A DNA stretch of 64,000 bases from Arcanobacterium haemolyticum DSM 20595 (GCF_000092365.1 NC_014218.1:1364001-1428000); one strand, 5' to 3'; shown: positions 25,164 through 34,052, counted from the stretch's first letter. Translations and numbers: made by a program. The notes: generated by a model not told the origin, from the letters alone.

Positions 25164-27716
25164 CTAGGCCTTCTTGATCTGGACAGCGATGGTGTGGACT
25201 GCGTTACCGCGAGCCAACGGGGATGGATGCAATGCCGACAGCGTGTTGGTGTTACCACCAATATCAACCGGAAGGTTCTGGTTTGCACCGGCCGGTGGAG
25301 CCACTTCAGAGGCCGGCACTGGGTTGAACCATGCACCTTGTGGCAGGGATGCCACACCTGGTGCGATACGTTCAGTGACCTTGGCTGGGATGCGCACGGT
25401 TCCACGTTCGTTGTATGCGAATACGTCGTCACCGTTCTTGATGCCGCGTGCCTTCGCATCGATTGGGTTGATCCAGATGGTCTGGATGTGTGCTTCCTTC
25501 AGCCAATCCACATTTCCGTAAGTGGAGTGAGTACGGGCCTTGAAGTGGTGTCCGATGAGCTGGATTGGGTAATCGCTATCGCGAACATCGAGCGCGCCTT
25601 CCCACGTTGCTACGTATTCTGGGAGCGGAACGAGCTTGTCGCCGTCACGGGATTCGCGGAAGTCATCGAAGGTCCACTTTTCAGCCATCTTTTCGAGGCG
25701 CTGGGAGTAGATTTCGATCTTTCCAGATGGCGTATCCAGTGGGTTGGCTTCTGGATCTTCACGGAAGTCCTTCATGCCGATAACTGGGCCAGCGAGCTTG
25801 CGGAACAAGCCCATTTCCTTCCATTCTTCGTAGGATGGAAGTTCTGGATCCTTCTTGCGTGCCTTTTCAATCGCTTCGCGCAACCAGCCTTCGCGGTCTT
25901 TTCCTTCAGTGAATTCGTCTTCGACGCCGAGGCGTTGCGCGAGTTCGGAACAGATCGTGTAGACGTCCTTGCATTCGTACAGTGGCTTGATTGCCTGGGA
26001 GGACAGAATGCCGTAGGCCATTGGGCTTCCGTTTTCACCTGGGTGCAGATCGAATTCTTCTGCGGTCGAGGTTCCTGGGAGCACGTAATCTGCGTAACGG
26101 CAGGACACTGTCATTTGAATATCGCAATCGACGATGAGTTCACACTTGGAATCGTCTTGCAGAATTTCAACCGACTTGTTGTTATCGCCAGTCTGGTTGA
26201 CGATCGAGTTTCCGCCGTACTGCCACACCATCTTGATTGGAACCTCAAGCTTAGTGTTGGTTGGGTTGCCGTTTTCGTCAACTGGCACTTTGAAGTCACG
26301 GACGCCTTCTTCTGGCTTTTCCATAACGCCAGCGTTGAAGGTATCCATCTTCGGGCCATGATCGACGGCATCAAGCCAGCTGAATACTGGGATGATCTTC
26401 ATCGATGGGTTTGGCTTGTTCGCGGTGAGTAGCTTTGGCAGTGGGAGGCCTGGCGACGATTCACGAGCGCCGTTACCGCCACCTGCGATACCGACGTTGC
26501 CGGTGACGCATGCGAGCAAGAAGATGGAACGTGCCGTGTTTTCACCGTTGGCATGGCGCTGTGGGCCCCAACCTTGGGTGATTGCGCATGGCTTCGCGCC
26601 AGCAATTTCACGTGCGAGGCGTGTGATCGTTGCGGCTGGAACACCGGTGATATCAGCTGCCCATTCTGGAGTCTTTTCGACTCCGTCCTTCTTACCTTCG
26701 ATGTATGCACGATAAGAAGCATGTGCTGGGGCGCCTTCTGGCATGTGCTCATCGTCAAAGCCCACGGTGTACTTATCAAGGAATGCCTGATCGTGCAGGT
26801 TTTCTTTGAGCATAACCCAGATCATGCCTGCGATGAGAGCGGCGTCGGTTCCTGGGCGGAGTGCTACCCATTCATCAGCGAGATCGAGTGCGGTTTCAGA
26901 GTAGCGAGGATCGACGACGATCGTGCGCACCTGAGACTTCTTACGAGTCTGCTGGGTAACGAATGTGAGACCACCACCAGACATACGGGTTTCGAGTGGA
27001 TTGTTACCGAACATGACCTGGAGCTTGGCATTCTTAGCATCGTCCAGCGAGTTCGATCCCTTCCAGCCGCCGTAGAAGTACGGGTAGGAGGAGGTGATTT
27101 CCGTGGTGGAGTAATCCGAATAGTGATCGAGGTATCCGCCCCAGCAGTTGAGCAAACGTGCGAATGCTGTGGCATCTGGTGGCCATGACGTGGACACGAT
27201 CGCGCCGAGGGTTCCGGTACCGTAATTCACGTAGAACGCTTCGTTACCGTACTTCTTCTTGATGTCCTTCATCTTTGCGGCGATTTCGTCAAGAGCCTGC
27301 TCCCACGAAATCTCTTCCCACTGGCCTTCGCCGCGCTTGGTGCCTTCCTTGCGCTTCAGTGGTTTCTTTAAACGATCTGGGTTGTAGATGCGGTGGCGGA
27401 TGGAACGGCCACGAACACATGCACGAACAGACTGATCGCCAAGTTCGTTTGTTCCGGAATCGTCTGGCAATACGCGAACAACGGTTCCGTCTTTTACTTC
27501 AAGCTTCACTGGGCAACGTGAACCACAGTTCACGGTACATGCAGACCAGATAACCTGCGATTCATTCTTCTGAGCACCCTGTGCGGAGGCACCCATGAGG
27601 GCGGATCCTCCAGCTCCCACAAGCGTTGCGCTTCCCGCGGCCACACCGGACCACTTCAGGAATGATCGACGTGAAATATCGAACGCACCGTCTCGATTCT
27701 CAGCTTTGTTCACCAT
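25164..27716 (-). CDS. dmsA: Molybdenum-containing DMSO-reductase-family catalytic subunit (DmsA-like)
   Basis: An 850-residue precursor. The twin-arginine signal ISRRSFLKWSG has Arg16-Arg17. The mature N-terminus binds a 4Fe-4S cluster through C60, C64, C68 and C100 (CTVNCGSRC...RACVRG). The rest matches the bis-molybdopterin oxidoreductase core, for example TQGWGPQRHANGENTAR and WLKEAHIQTIWINPIDAKAR. The two genes downstream make it DmsABC-like, exported by Tat and acting outside the membrane. The true electron acceptor (DMSO, another S- or N-oxide) cannot be read from sequence. RBS AGGAGG upstream. Confidence 0.93.
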   Translation of the reverse strand: MVNKAENRDGAFDISRRSFLKWSGVAAGSATLVGAGGSALMGASAQGAQKNESQVIWSACTVNCGSRCPVKLEVKDGTVVRVLPDDSGTNELGDQSVRACVRGRSIRHRIYNPDRLKKPLKRKEGTKRGEGQWEEISWEQALDEIAAKMKDIKKKYGNEAFYVNYGTGTLGAIVSTSWPPDATAFARLLNCWGGYLDHYSDYSTTEITSSYPYFYGGWKGSNSLDDAKNAKLQVMFGNNPLETRMSGGGLTFVTQQTRKKSQVRTIVVDPRYSETALDLADEWVALRPGTDAALIAGMIWVMLKENLHDQAFLDKYTVGFDDEHMPEGAPAHASYRAYIEGKKDGVEKTPEWAADITGVPAATITRLAREIAGAKPCAITQGWGPQRHANGENTARSIFLLACVTGNVGIAGGGNGARESSPGLPLPKLLTANKPNPSMKIIPVFSWLDAVDHGPKMDTFNAGVMEKPEEGVRDFKVPVDENGNPTNTKLEVPIKMVWQYGGNSIVNQTGDNNKSVEILQDDSKCELIVDCDIQMTVSCRYADYVLPGTSTAEEFDLHPGENGSPMAYGILSSQAIKPLYECKDVYTICSELAQRLGVEDEFTEGKDREGWLREAIEKARKKDPELPSYEEWKEMGLFRKLAGPVIGMKDFREDPEANPLDTPSGKIEIYSQRLEKMAEKWTFDDFRESRDGDKLVPLPEYVATWEGALDVRDSDYPIQLIGHHFKARTHSTYGNVDWLKEAHIQTIWINPIDAKARGIKNGDDVFAYNERGTVRIPAKVTERIAPGVASLPQGAWFNPVPASEVAPPAGANQNLPVDIGGNTNTLSALHPSPLARGNAVHTIAVQIKKA

Positions 27717-28013
27717 GAGAACCTCCTATCTTCGTTTACGGTTGAGGGCAGATATTTCCTCCATTTAATGCCGATACTAGAAGTAATGAACATCCGTTCA
27801 ATAGGATAAAAGTCCCTAACTAGACCTCCTGGTATTTATGCAAGGAAAGTCAAGCAAAAACCTATATTTTTACGCAACAATCGCGTTTCGAAAAGAACTT
27901 TCGGCCTACGGACGTAAAGCCTAAAAAGCAACCTTTTGCAACAATAAATATAGGGGAACTGCATATTTACCTATATAATCTTCCCAAGTAAAACGATCAA
28001 TGAAGGATAACCC
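27717..28013. promoter_or_regulatory. Divergent control region between dmsABC and the TetR gene
   Basis: A 297-base AT-rich gap. It holds CCTATATTT at 27861-27869 and its inverted copy AAATATAGG at 27946-27954, with a third CCTATAT at about 27970. Three GCAAC units follow at 27874, 27928 and 27938, two of them reading GCAACAAT. A palindrome TGAAC-ATCC-GTTCA lies at 27787-27800. TATAAT at 27974-27979 is a good -10 box for the TetR gene. The repeats are candidate operators for the TetR protein or an oxygen/nitrate-type regulator. Confidence 0.5.
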
Positions 28014-28691
28014 GTGACACCGTCGTCGATAAATACGCAAGACCCACGCTACCTGCGCTCGCGTATGTCGCTCAAAGACGCGATTCTGACTCTCTCCGCA
28101 GAACGCCGCCCAGACGATATCAGTATCGCGGAACTAACTAAAGTAGCCGGAGTTTCACGTGGAACTTTCTACGCACACGCATCAACTCCCGCCGAATTCC
28201 TCGCACATATCCTTATCGAAGAAATCGAACCCAGTTTTTCCCGCATCGCACACCTAGTCCACGACGAAACAAACCAATATCTCCTTCACTGGAGAGACAT
28301 CTATATCGATCTTCTGAACCAAGTACGCAACAAAGCAGACATTTACCGGCACATCTTCTTAGAAAAACCAGAATCAACCACGCTCGGCTACCTCACCGAC
28401 TACTTTCGCTCAGCAATTCGCGAATACGTGCTGGAATTCGTTAAATACAACGAAGAACCACTCACCACACTGTGGATTACGATGGCAACGGAACAACAAG
28501 TCCACAACACTGCGGTTATCATCACGTCGTGGCTAGAAACCGATATGCAATCCTCCCCCGAACGTGCCATGAATACGTTCATGAGCCTCGTTCCACCGTG
28601 GCAGCTTGCGAAACTCAGCGACGACGGCCGTATCTACCTCCGCCGCACGCGAGCACTCCACTCTATGCTAACGTCATCACCGAAGGAGTAG
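28014..28691 (+). CDS. TetR/AcrR family transcriptional regulator
   Basis: A 225-residue protein with an N-terminal TetR helix-turn-helix (ISIAELTKVAGVSRGTFYAH near residue 40) and a helical C-terminal ligand domain. GTG start with AAGGAT upstream. It is divergent from dmsABC and followed by tatB and DUF6457, so control of the reductase operon or of its own operon is plausible but not shown. Confidence 0.88.
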   Translation: MTPSSINTQDPRYLRSRMSLKDAILTLSAERRPDDISIAELTKVAGVSRGTFYAHASTPAEFLAHILIEEIEPSFSRIAHLVHDETNQYLLHWRDIYIDLLNQVRNKADIYRHIFLEKPESTTLGYLTDYFRSAIREYVLEFVKYNEEPLTTLWITMATEQQVHNTAVIITSWLETDMQSSPERAMNTFMSLVPPWQLAKLSDDGRIYLRRTRALHSMLTSSPKE

Positions 28692-28713
28692 AGCAAACGC
28701 GGGAAGGCACAAC

Positions 28714-29040
28714 ATGTTCGGCATCAACGGCACAGAATTCATCATCGTCCTCATCGTAGGCGTGATCGTTCTTGGGCCATCTCGCGCAGCGCAAGCAATG
28801 GTCTGGCTGCAACAAGGAATTGTGAAAATGCGCGGATGGTCTGCTCAAATGCGTGAATACACCGCAGAATTACGCACAATGGACACAAGCGGGGTGAAAG
28901 ATCTCAACTCCACACTAGGCGATCTTAACCCCTCCCAGCTAGATCCACGAACCATGATCCGCGAAGCCGTTGCCGAAGAAATGCAGCTGTGGCTAAACGA
29001 ATCAAAAGCCAATCAGCTCAACAACAAAAAGCAATCCTAG
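28714..29040 (+). CDS. tatB: TatA/TatB family translocase subunit, probably TatB
   Basis: A 108-residue protein: N-terminal MFGINGTEFIIVLIVGVIVL helix, a GPSRAAQA hinge, then a long amphipathic region and polar tail. The Glu in the N-terminal segment and the length favour TatB over TatA. It would complete the system with TatA and TatC (13652-14605). It lies 22 bases after the TetR gene with a GGAAGG site. Confidence 0.85.
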   Translation: MFGINGTEFIIVLIVGVIVLGPSRAAQAMVWLQQGIVKMRGWSAQMREYTAELRTMDTSGVKDLNSTLGDLNPSQLDPRTMIREAVAEEMQLWLNESKANQLNNKKQS

Positions 29041-29049
29041 GAGATACAC

Positions 29050-29322
29050 ATGGCACGCAAAGACGATCCAGAAGTCATGGCAAAAATGGAAGCCTGGCTG
29101 GCAGTAGTCAACGAAGAGCTCGGATTGGATCCGGCACTCATTGACGCCACTAAGAGGCCATTACTGAAGCTCATCTCCACTGTTGCTCACGGCCCATCCC
29201 GCCCGGGAGCCCCATTGACCGCGTTCCTGGTAGGGTATGCGGCCGCCGCCCAGGGCAAAAACCCAGAAGAGCTGGCTATGAAGCTTAACAAATTGGCCGA
29301 ACCCTACCTTTCGGAAGAATAA
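29050..29322 (+). CDS. DUF6457 family small protein
   Basis: A 90-residue helical protein (AWLAVVNEELGLDP, ISTVAHGPSRPGAPLTAFLVGYAAA). I recognise it as DUF6457, which in other Actinobacteria is often found fused to MobA, the molybdopterin guanylyltransferase. That recall is moderately sure. It stands alone here, 9 bases after tatB with AGGAG upstream, inside the molybdoenzyme region. No mobA is present in the window. Confidence 0.7.
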   Translation: MARKDDPEVMAKMEAWLAVVNEELGLDPALIDATKRPLLKLISTVAHGPSRPGAPLTAFLVGYAAAAQGKNPEELAMKLNKLAEPYLSEE

Positions 29323-29334
29323 TACAGGCTAAAA

Positions 29335-29390
29335 AAGCGGCTACGTGCACAGCAGTGCGATATAGATGTCTGCTGTGCACGTAGCCGCTT
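29335..29390. terminator. Bidirectional terminator
   Basis: A 20-bp perfect stem (29335-29354 with 29371-29390) with a 16-base loop. A-rich on the left and ATTTT on the right, it can end both the DUF6457 operon and the opposing DUF3117 gene. Confidence 0.85.
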
Positions 29391-29406
29391 ATTTTGAGCA
29401 GACTCG

Positions 29407-29586
29407 TTAATTATCTAGGCGTTCAACAGCCTCGCACACAACCTCAGACAGAGCGCACAACTCGGTATCATTCAGTTCAAGTACCATACGCCCGCCACCT
29501 TCTAGCGGAATACGCAAAATAGTTCCATGATTAGAGCGCTCAGTTTCAAGCGGACCATCACCAGTGCGGGGTTTCATCGCAGCCAT
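29407..29586 (-). CDS. DUF3117 family small protein
   Basis: A 59-residue protein beginning MAAMKPRTGDGPLE and continuing with IPLEGGGRMVLELN. This is the well conserved actinobacterial DUF3117 family of unknown function. The start at 29586 has GAGGAG 5 bases upstream; earlier in-frame ATG codons have none. It lies next to the LOG-family gene, a neighbourhood I also recall from mycobacteria. Confidence 0.88.
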   Translation of the reverse strand: MAAMKPRTGDGPLETERSNHGTILRIPLEGGGRMVLELNDTELCALSEVVCEAVERLDN

Positions 29587-29663
29587 CGGATCTCCTCTCA
29601 TCGCCACTACAGACACGACCTATATTGCCATTCTAGCCTGTAACAAGAAGAATGCGACAGAAC

Positions 29664-30425
29664 TCACTCATCCGAGATTTTCGCGGTGGCCAGTTTGTGA
29701 AGCCCCTTCGCGATAGCGTCCATCGCTTCTTCCGCAGTATCCACCACGGTGAACAACGATGTGTCAGATGGCGAAATCATACCTTCCGCCAGCACCGTTT
29801 GTTCGAGCCATGAAATGAGGCCGCCCCAATACTCACTACCAACAAGGACAACCGGGAAACCACTCACCTTCCGTGTACTCACCAACGTAAGGGCTTCAAA
29901 CAGTTCATCCATCGTGCCAAAACCACCAGGGAACACCACGAACCCTAGCGAATATTTCACACACATAACCTTACGCACAAAGAAATACCGGAAATTAACG
30001 CCCAGATCGATAAACGCGTTATGGCCTTCTTCGAACGGTAATTCGATACTGAGCCCAACAGACTTACCACCCGCATCCTGTGCACCCTTATTGGCCGCTT
30101 CCATCACACCAGGGCCGCCGCCAGTAATCACCGCGAAGTTCGCATCTGCAAGCCGCTTACCCAACTCCACCGCCATCGCATAATGCGGATTCTCTGGCTT
30201 CATACGGGCAGAACCAAACACGGCAATCGCAGGACCCACATCAGTCAAGGCATCAAACCCTGCTACAAGCTCCGCCTGGATACGCATGATCCGCCACGGA
30301 TCAGAATGCAAGAACGACGTTTCTTGCTCCGGAGCCAACAAACTGGCATCAGCAGTGCGCTCCCCTGGTTCCTCGGTCTTAAACGAAACAGGAGCATGAT
30401 TGTGGGGATTCATATCGTGATTCAT
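29664..30425 (-). CDS. LOG/TIGR00730 family Rossmann-fold protein
   Basis: A 253-residue protein with the lysine-decarboxylase-like fold. It shows ITGGGPGVMEAANKGA near residue 100 and the LOG signature PGGFGTMDELFEAL near residue 160. Relatives cleave nucleoside 5'-monophosphates to free base (cytokinin-activating type). Bacterial substrates are often unknown, and lysine decarboxylase annotations for this family are wrong. RBS AAGGAG upstream. Divergent from the purine nucleoside phosphorylase gene. Confidence 0.88.
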   Translation of the reverse strand: MNHDMNPHNHAPVSFKTEEPGERTADASLLAPEQETSFLHSDPWRIMRIQAELVAGFDALTDVGPAIAVFGSARMKPENPHYAMAVELGKRLADANFAVITGGGPGVMEAANKGAQDAGGKSVGLSIELPFEEGHNAFIDLGVNFRYFFVRKVMCVKYSLGFVVFPGGFGTMDELFEALTLVSTRKVSGFPVVLVGSEYWGGLISWLEQTVLAEGMISPSDTSLFTVVDTAEEAMDAIAKGLHKLATAKISDE

Positions 30426-30523
30426 CGTCGTTCTCCTTCATGTAACGTCCTCCCTTTCCGAAAGTATCGCACTGCCCTACCAAACACCAATCCATCACAT
30501 TCTTTATCCATGCAGAGTTTTGG

Positions 30524-30536
30524 TAGAGTTTATCTA
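30524..30536 (+). promoter_or_regulatory. -10 box giving a leaderless nucleoside phosphorylase mRNA
   Basis: TAGAGT at 30524-30529 ends six bases before the ATG at 30536, so +1 falls on the A of the start codon. No ribosome-binding site is visible. Confidence 0.5.
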
Positions 30537-31360
30537 TGATTAACAATGAATTATCTCCTCAAGAACTCGCTCAAGCCGCTGCAAAAGTCATCGCAGAGCG
30601 AACTGGCGTAGAACGCCACGATATTGCCCTCACTCTTGGCTCAGGTTGGGGCGGAGCCGCAGAACTCATTGGCGATGTTGTCTGCGAAATTGACGCCTCT
30701 GAAATTCCTGGCTTCCACGCCGCAGCCGTTGTTGGCCACGGAGGAAAAATCACGTCTATCAAACTAGCTTCCGGCCATCATGCTCTCGTGCTCGGTGCCC
30801 GCACCCACTACTACGAAGGCAAAGGCGTTCGTGCAGTAGCACACGGTGTTCGTACCGCAGCAGCATGTGGCGCTAAAGTCTGCATCCTCACCAACGGTTG
30901 CGGATCCACCGTTCCAGACTGGGGCCCAGGCACCGCAGTACTCATCAAGGATCACCTGAACCTCACCGCCACCTCACCAATCGAAGGCGCTCACTTCGTT
31001 GATCTCACCGATGCCTACTCAAGCCGCCTGCGCGAACTCGCACACACCATCGATTCCGAACTCCCGGAAGGCGTCTACACCCAATTCCCTGGGCCACACT
31101 ATGAAACCCCAGCCGAAGTCAAGATGGCACGCATCCTCGGCGGCGATCTGGTTGGTATGTCCACCGCGCTCGAAACCATCGCAGCCACAGAAGCAGGCAT
31201 GGAAGTACTCGGCATCTCGCTCGTCACCAACCACGCCGCTGGCTTCGCACCGAGCAAGCTCAACCACCAAGAAGTCCTCGAAGCAGGAAAGGCCGCAGGT
31301 CCACGGATCTCCCGCCTACTCGCGGACATCATCGAACGTATCTCAACCGACGCGCTCTAA
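30536..31360 (+). CDS. punA: Purine nucleoside phosphorylase (trimeric type)
   Basis: A 274-residue enzyme that splits purine (deoxy)nucleosides to base and (deoxy)ribose 1-phosphate. Motifs: LTLGSGWGGAAELIGD near residue 35, TNGCGSTVPDWGPGT, the loop YTQFPGPHYETPAE near residue 180, GMSTALETIAA, and TNHAAG with the base-binding Asn. It is followed by a sugar-phosphate mutase gene, and convergent with deoC, in a nucleoside breakdown region. Confidence 0.93.
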   Translation: MINNELSPQELAQAAAKVIAERTGVERHDIALTLGSGWGGAAELIGDVVCEIDASEIPGFHAAAVVGHGGKITSIKLASGHHALVLGARTHYYEGKGVRAVAHGVRTAAACGAKVCILTNGCGSTVPDWGPGTAVLIKDHLNLTATSPIEGAHFVDLTDAYSSRLRELAHTIDSELPEGVYTQFPGPHYETPAEVKMARILGGDLVGMSTALETIAATEAGMEVLGISLVTNHAAGFAPSKLNHQEVLEAGKAAGPRISRLLADIIERISTDAL

Positions 31361-31371
31361 ACCCACAAGCT

Positions 31372-31405
31372 CGTGGGGTGGGCACCGTCAGATATTCACC
31401 CCACG
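31372..31405. terminator. Short hairpin between the phosphorylase and mutase genes
   Basis: 9-bp perfect arms, CGTGGGGTG (31372-31380) and CACCCCACG (31397-31405), in the 140-base gap. No T-run follows, so it may be an attenuator or mRNA stabiliser. Confidence 0.4.
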
Positions 31406-31500
31406 CTAAGCGAGAGCTCACGATTTCAGCACTCGCGGCCTACTGACCAAATCCCCAGCGGGCAACTTGCTTCCATACGAAGCATCAATGAAGGAGAAAA

Positions 31501-33192
31501 ATGTCCTACAACGTTACAGAAATCGAAGAATGGATCGCACACGATCCAGAAGAAAGCACTGCCGCCGAGGTACGTGACCTCCTAGTGAAATCCGAAGGTG
31601 GGGACGCCGAAGCCCGCGCCGAACTCGAAGATCGCTTCCAAGGTTCACTCGAATTCGGCACCGCAGGCCTCCGTGGCTCCATGGCAGGTGGCCCATACCG
31701 CATGAACCGCGCAGTTGTTCGCCGCGCAGCATACGGCCTCACCGCATGGCTCAAAGAAAAAGTCGGCAGCGATGCCCTTGTGGTAATCGGCTACGATGCT
31801 CGCTACAACTCGGCAGATTTCGCTGCCGATACCGCCGCGATCGTCACCGCAGCTGGCCTGCGCGCAAAGATCATGCCGCGCGCACTGCCAACCCCAGTGC
31901 TCGCCTTCGCAGTACGCCACTTCGGCGCAGATGCCGGCGTTATGGTCACTGCATCCCACAATCCTGCAAAGGACAACGGCTACAAGGTTTACACAGGCGG
32001 CCGTGCTATTGACGAAAACGGCCGCGGCGCCCAGATCGTGCCACCAGTCGATTCTGAAATCGCCGCACAGATCAAAGCTGCTCCATTCGCAGACGAAATC
32101 CCACTCGCCAAATCCGGTTGGGAAACCATCGATGAAGAATTCATCGATACCTACGTTTCCACCGCCGTTGCAACCATCTGCCCAGAAACCCCACGCGATC
32201 TCAAGATCGTCTACACTGCAATGCACGGTGTTGGCGCGCAGATCATGCGCCGCGTGCTGGCAGACGCCGGATTCGCCGATGTTGTTGAAGTCGCCGAACA
32301 AAACACGCCAGATCCAGATTTCCCAACCGTCTCCTTCCCTAACCCAGAAGAAGCCGGCGCGCTCGATCTTGCTATCGCGCTCGCTGAAAAGGAAAACGCT
32401 GATCTTGTGATCGCATCCGATCCAGACGCCGATCGTGCGTCCGTTGCCGTTCCAGTTGATGGCGTGTGGACTCAGCTTTCCGGCGATGAGATCGGTGCCA
32501 TCCTGGGCGAACAGGTTGCTGATCGCGTCCAGGAACATGGTGAAACCGGCACACTGGCAAACTCCATCGTGTCCTCCCAGCTGCTTGAACAAATCGCCAA
32601 GCACCACGGGCTGAACTACGAAGCCACACTCACCGGCTTCAAGTGGATTTCCCGCGCACACAACATCGCCTTCGGCTACGAAGAAGCCATCGGCTTCTGT
32701 GTTGATCCAACACACGTGAAAGATAAGGATGGCCTCTCTGCCGGCCTACTCATCGCAGAAACCGCAGCCAAGCTCAAGACCGAAGGCAAGGGCCTTCGTG
32801 ACGAACTCGATCGCATCGCCGGCATGATCGGATCGCTCTACCTCACCGGACCAGTCACGATCCGCGTAGAAGATCTCTCCATCATCCCAGCAACAATGGA
32901 AAAGGTTCGCCACAACCCACCAACGGTTCTTCTCGGTTCGCAGGTGGCCTCCGTCGTCGATCTTTCCAACGGAACAGATCAACTGCCACCAACCAACGCA
33001 ATTGTGATCCACACCGAAGCAGGCGATCGCGCAATCGTGCGCCCATCCGGCACCGAACCGAAGGTCAAGTGCTACCTTGAAGTTATCGTCCCAATCAACG
33101 GCCGCCCACTGAGCGACGTTCGGGCAGAAGCCTCCGAACGCCTCGCCTCATTCAAGGCTGAAATGGGCGAAGCTCTCAAGCTCGATGCCTGA
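31501..33192 (+). CDS. Alpha-D-phosphohexomutase family (PGM2/phosphopentomutase-like)
   Basis: A 563-residue enzyme with the phosphoserine loop TASHNPAKDNGYK (Ser152). The metal loop ASDPDADRAS lies near residue 305, and FGYEEAIGF in the sugar-binding region. The C-terminal loop RPSGTEPKVK sits near residue 520. The 560-residue form with FGTAGLRG at the start resembles PGM2-type proteins, which interconvert ribose 1- and 5-phosphate. Next to the nucleoside phosphorylases this reading fits better than phosphomannomutase. RBS GAAGGAG. Confidence 0.88.
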   Translation: MSYNVTEIEEWIAHDPEESTAAEVRDLLVKSEGGDAEARAELEDRFQGSLEFGTAGLRGSMAGGPYRMNRAVVRRAAYGLTAWLKEKVGSDALVVIGYDARYNSADFAADTAAIVTAAGLRAKIMPRALPTPVLAFAVRHFGADAGVMVTASHNPAKDNGYKVYTGGRAIDENGRGAQIVPPVDSEIAAQIKAAPFADEIPLAKSGWETIDEEFIDTYVSTAVATICPETPRDLKIVYTAMHGVGAQIMRRVLADAGFADVVEVAEQNTPDPDFPTVSFPNPEEAGALDLAIALAEKENADLVIASDPDADRASVAVPVDGVWTQLSGDEIGAILGEQVADRVQEHGETGTLANSIVSSQLLEQIAKHHGLNYEATLTGFKWISRAHNIAFGYEEAIGFCVDPTHVKDKDGLSAGLLIAETAAKLKTEGKGLRDELDRIAGMIGSLYLTGPVTIRVEDLSIIPATMEKVRHNPPTVLLGSQVASVVDLSNGTDQLPPTNAIVIHTEAGDRAIVRPSGTEPKVKCYLEVIVPINGRPLSDVRAEASERLASFKAEMGEALKLDA

Positions 33193-33204
33193 GATATGCT
33201 AAGG

Positions 33205-33241
33205 CTCCAGCGAGCCTAAAGATTGAGAAGGCTCGCTGGAG
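33205..33241 (+). terminator. Hairpin after the mutase gene
   Basis: 13-bp arms (33205-33217 and 33229-33241, CTCCAGCGAGCCT and its complement), 13 bases after the stop codon. No clear T-run. Confidence 0.5.
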
Positions 33242-33263
33242 TACAAAAGCACAAAGGCCAAAA

Positions 33264-33308
33264 AGATGTTGGGGCGTGTGAAACACACGCCCCAACATCT
33301 TTTTATTT
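33264..33308. terminator. Strong bidirectional terminator
   Basis: 17-bp perfect stem (33264-33280 with 33284-33300), loop AAA, followed by TTTTATTT on the plus strand and preceded by AAAA. It ends both the mutase transcript and the opposing deoC operon. Confidence 0.9.
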
Positions 33309-33347
33309 AGCCAGATACCTAGCTAGTAAACCTAGCAACTACTCGGT

Positions 33348-34010
33348 TCACTCTGGGAGCGAATCCAGAACCTTTGCGGTACCGGAGAGGCCAAGACGCG
33401 TTGCGCCAGCTTCCATGAGTTCGAGTGCGAAAGCACCATCGTGGATGCCGCCGGAAGCCTTGATTTCGAGTGCATCGCCAACGGTCCGCTTCATGATCTC
33501 AACGGCGTGAACGGATGCGCCACCTGTTGGGTGGAAACCGGTAGAAGTCTTCACGAAGTCTGCGCCAGCGTTCATCGATGCTTCGCAAGCCTTGACGATT
33601 TCTTCATCAGTGAGGGCTGCGGATTCGATGATGACCTTGAGAACGGCGTATGGGATGGCGTCACGAACAACAGCGATGTCGTATTCGAGTTCTTCCCAAG
33701 CACCTTCCTTAGCAAGACCGATGTTAATAACCATGTCAACTTCATCAGCGCCGGCAGCAACTGCGCGTGCAGCTTCTGCAGCCTTGATTTCGGATGCCAC
33801 GGCGCCAGATGGGAAGCCTGCAACAACGGCAAGCTTGACGTCACCTAGTTCGATTTCTTCTGGAAGTGGAAGCATGGATGGGGAAACGCACACAGAGTAG
33901 GTGCCGAGTTCCTTTGCAGCTTCAACGAGCTTCTTTACGTCCTCGATTGTTGCTTCTGGCTTGAGCAGCGTGTGATCAACGATGCCTGCAACTTCTTCAC
34001 GTGTTGCCAC
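33348..34010 (-). CDS. deoC: Deoxyribose-phosphate aldolase DeoC
   Basis: A 220-residue class I aldolase that converts deoxyribose 5-phosphate to acetaldehyde and glyceraldehyde 3-phosphate. It shows [11 protein letters not shown] at the start and EVDMVINIG. The Schiff-base lysine is in KVIIESAAL or the later DFVKTSTGF, which is the catalytic lysine motif. GTG start with AAAGGAG upstream. Last gene of the leftward nucleoside operon. Confidence 0.95.
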   Translation of the reverse strand: MATREEVAGIVDHTLLKPEATIEDVKKLVEAAKELGTYSVCVSPSMLPLPEEIELGDVKLAVVAGFPSGAVASEIKAAEAARAVAAGADEVDMVINIGLAKEGAWEELEYDIAVVRDAIPYAVLKVIIESAALTDEEIVKACEASMNAGADFVKTSTGFHPTGGASVHAVEIMKRTVGDALEIKASGGIHDGAFALELMEAGATRLGLSGTAKVLDSLPE

Positions 34011-34052
34011 GATTTCTCCTTTTCTTTACAAGGACAGGTGTCCCTGGCTATT

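Noticed and set aside
25155-26432. Open reading frame of 425 codons on the plus strand opposite dmsA
   Set aside because: It lies wholly inside the well-supported dmsA gene. Its product is rich in Trp, Phe and His without any recognisable motif, an effect of codon bias on the complementary strand.
27787-27800. TGAAC-ATCC-GTTCA as a LexA (SOS) box
   Set aside because: It has the GAAC-N4-GTTC core of Gram-positive SOS boxes, but about one such core is expected by chance in 64 kb and a respiratory operon is not a usual SOS target. Kept only as a possible operator.
31645-32715. Open reading frame of 356 codons opposite the phosphosugar mutase
   Set aside because: Shadow of a strongly biased gene; no motif, no ribosome-binding site.
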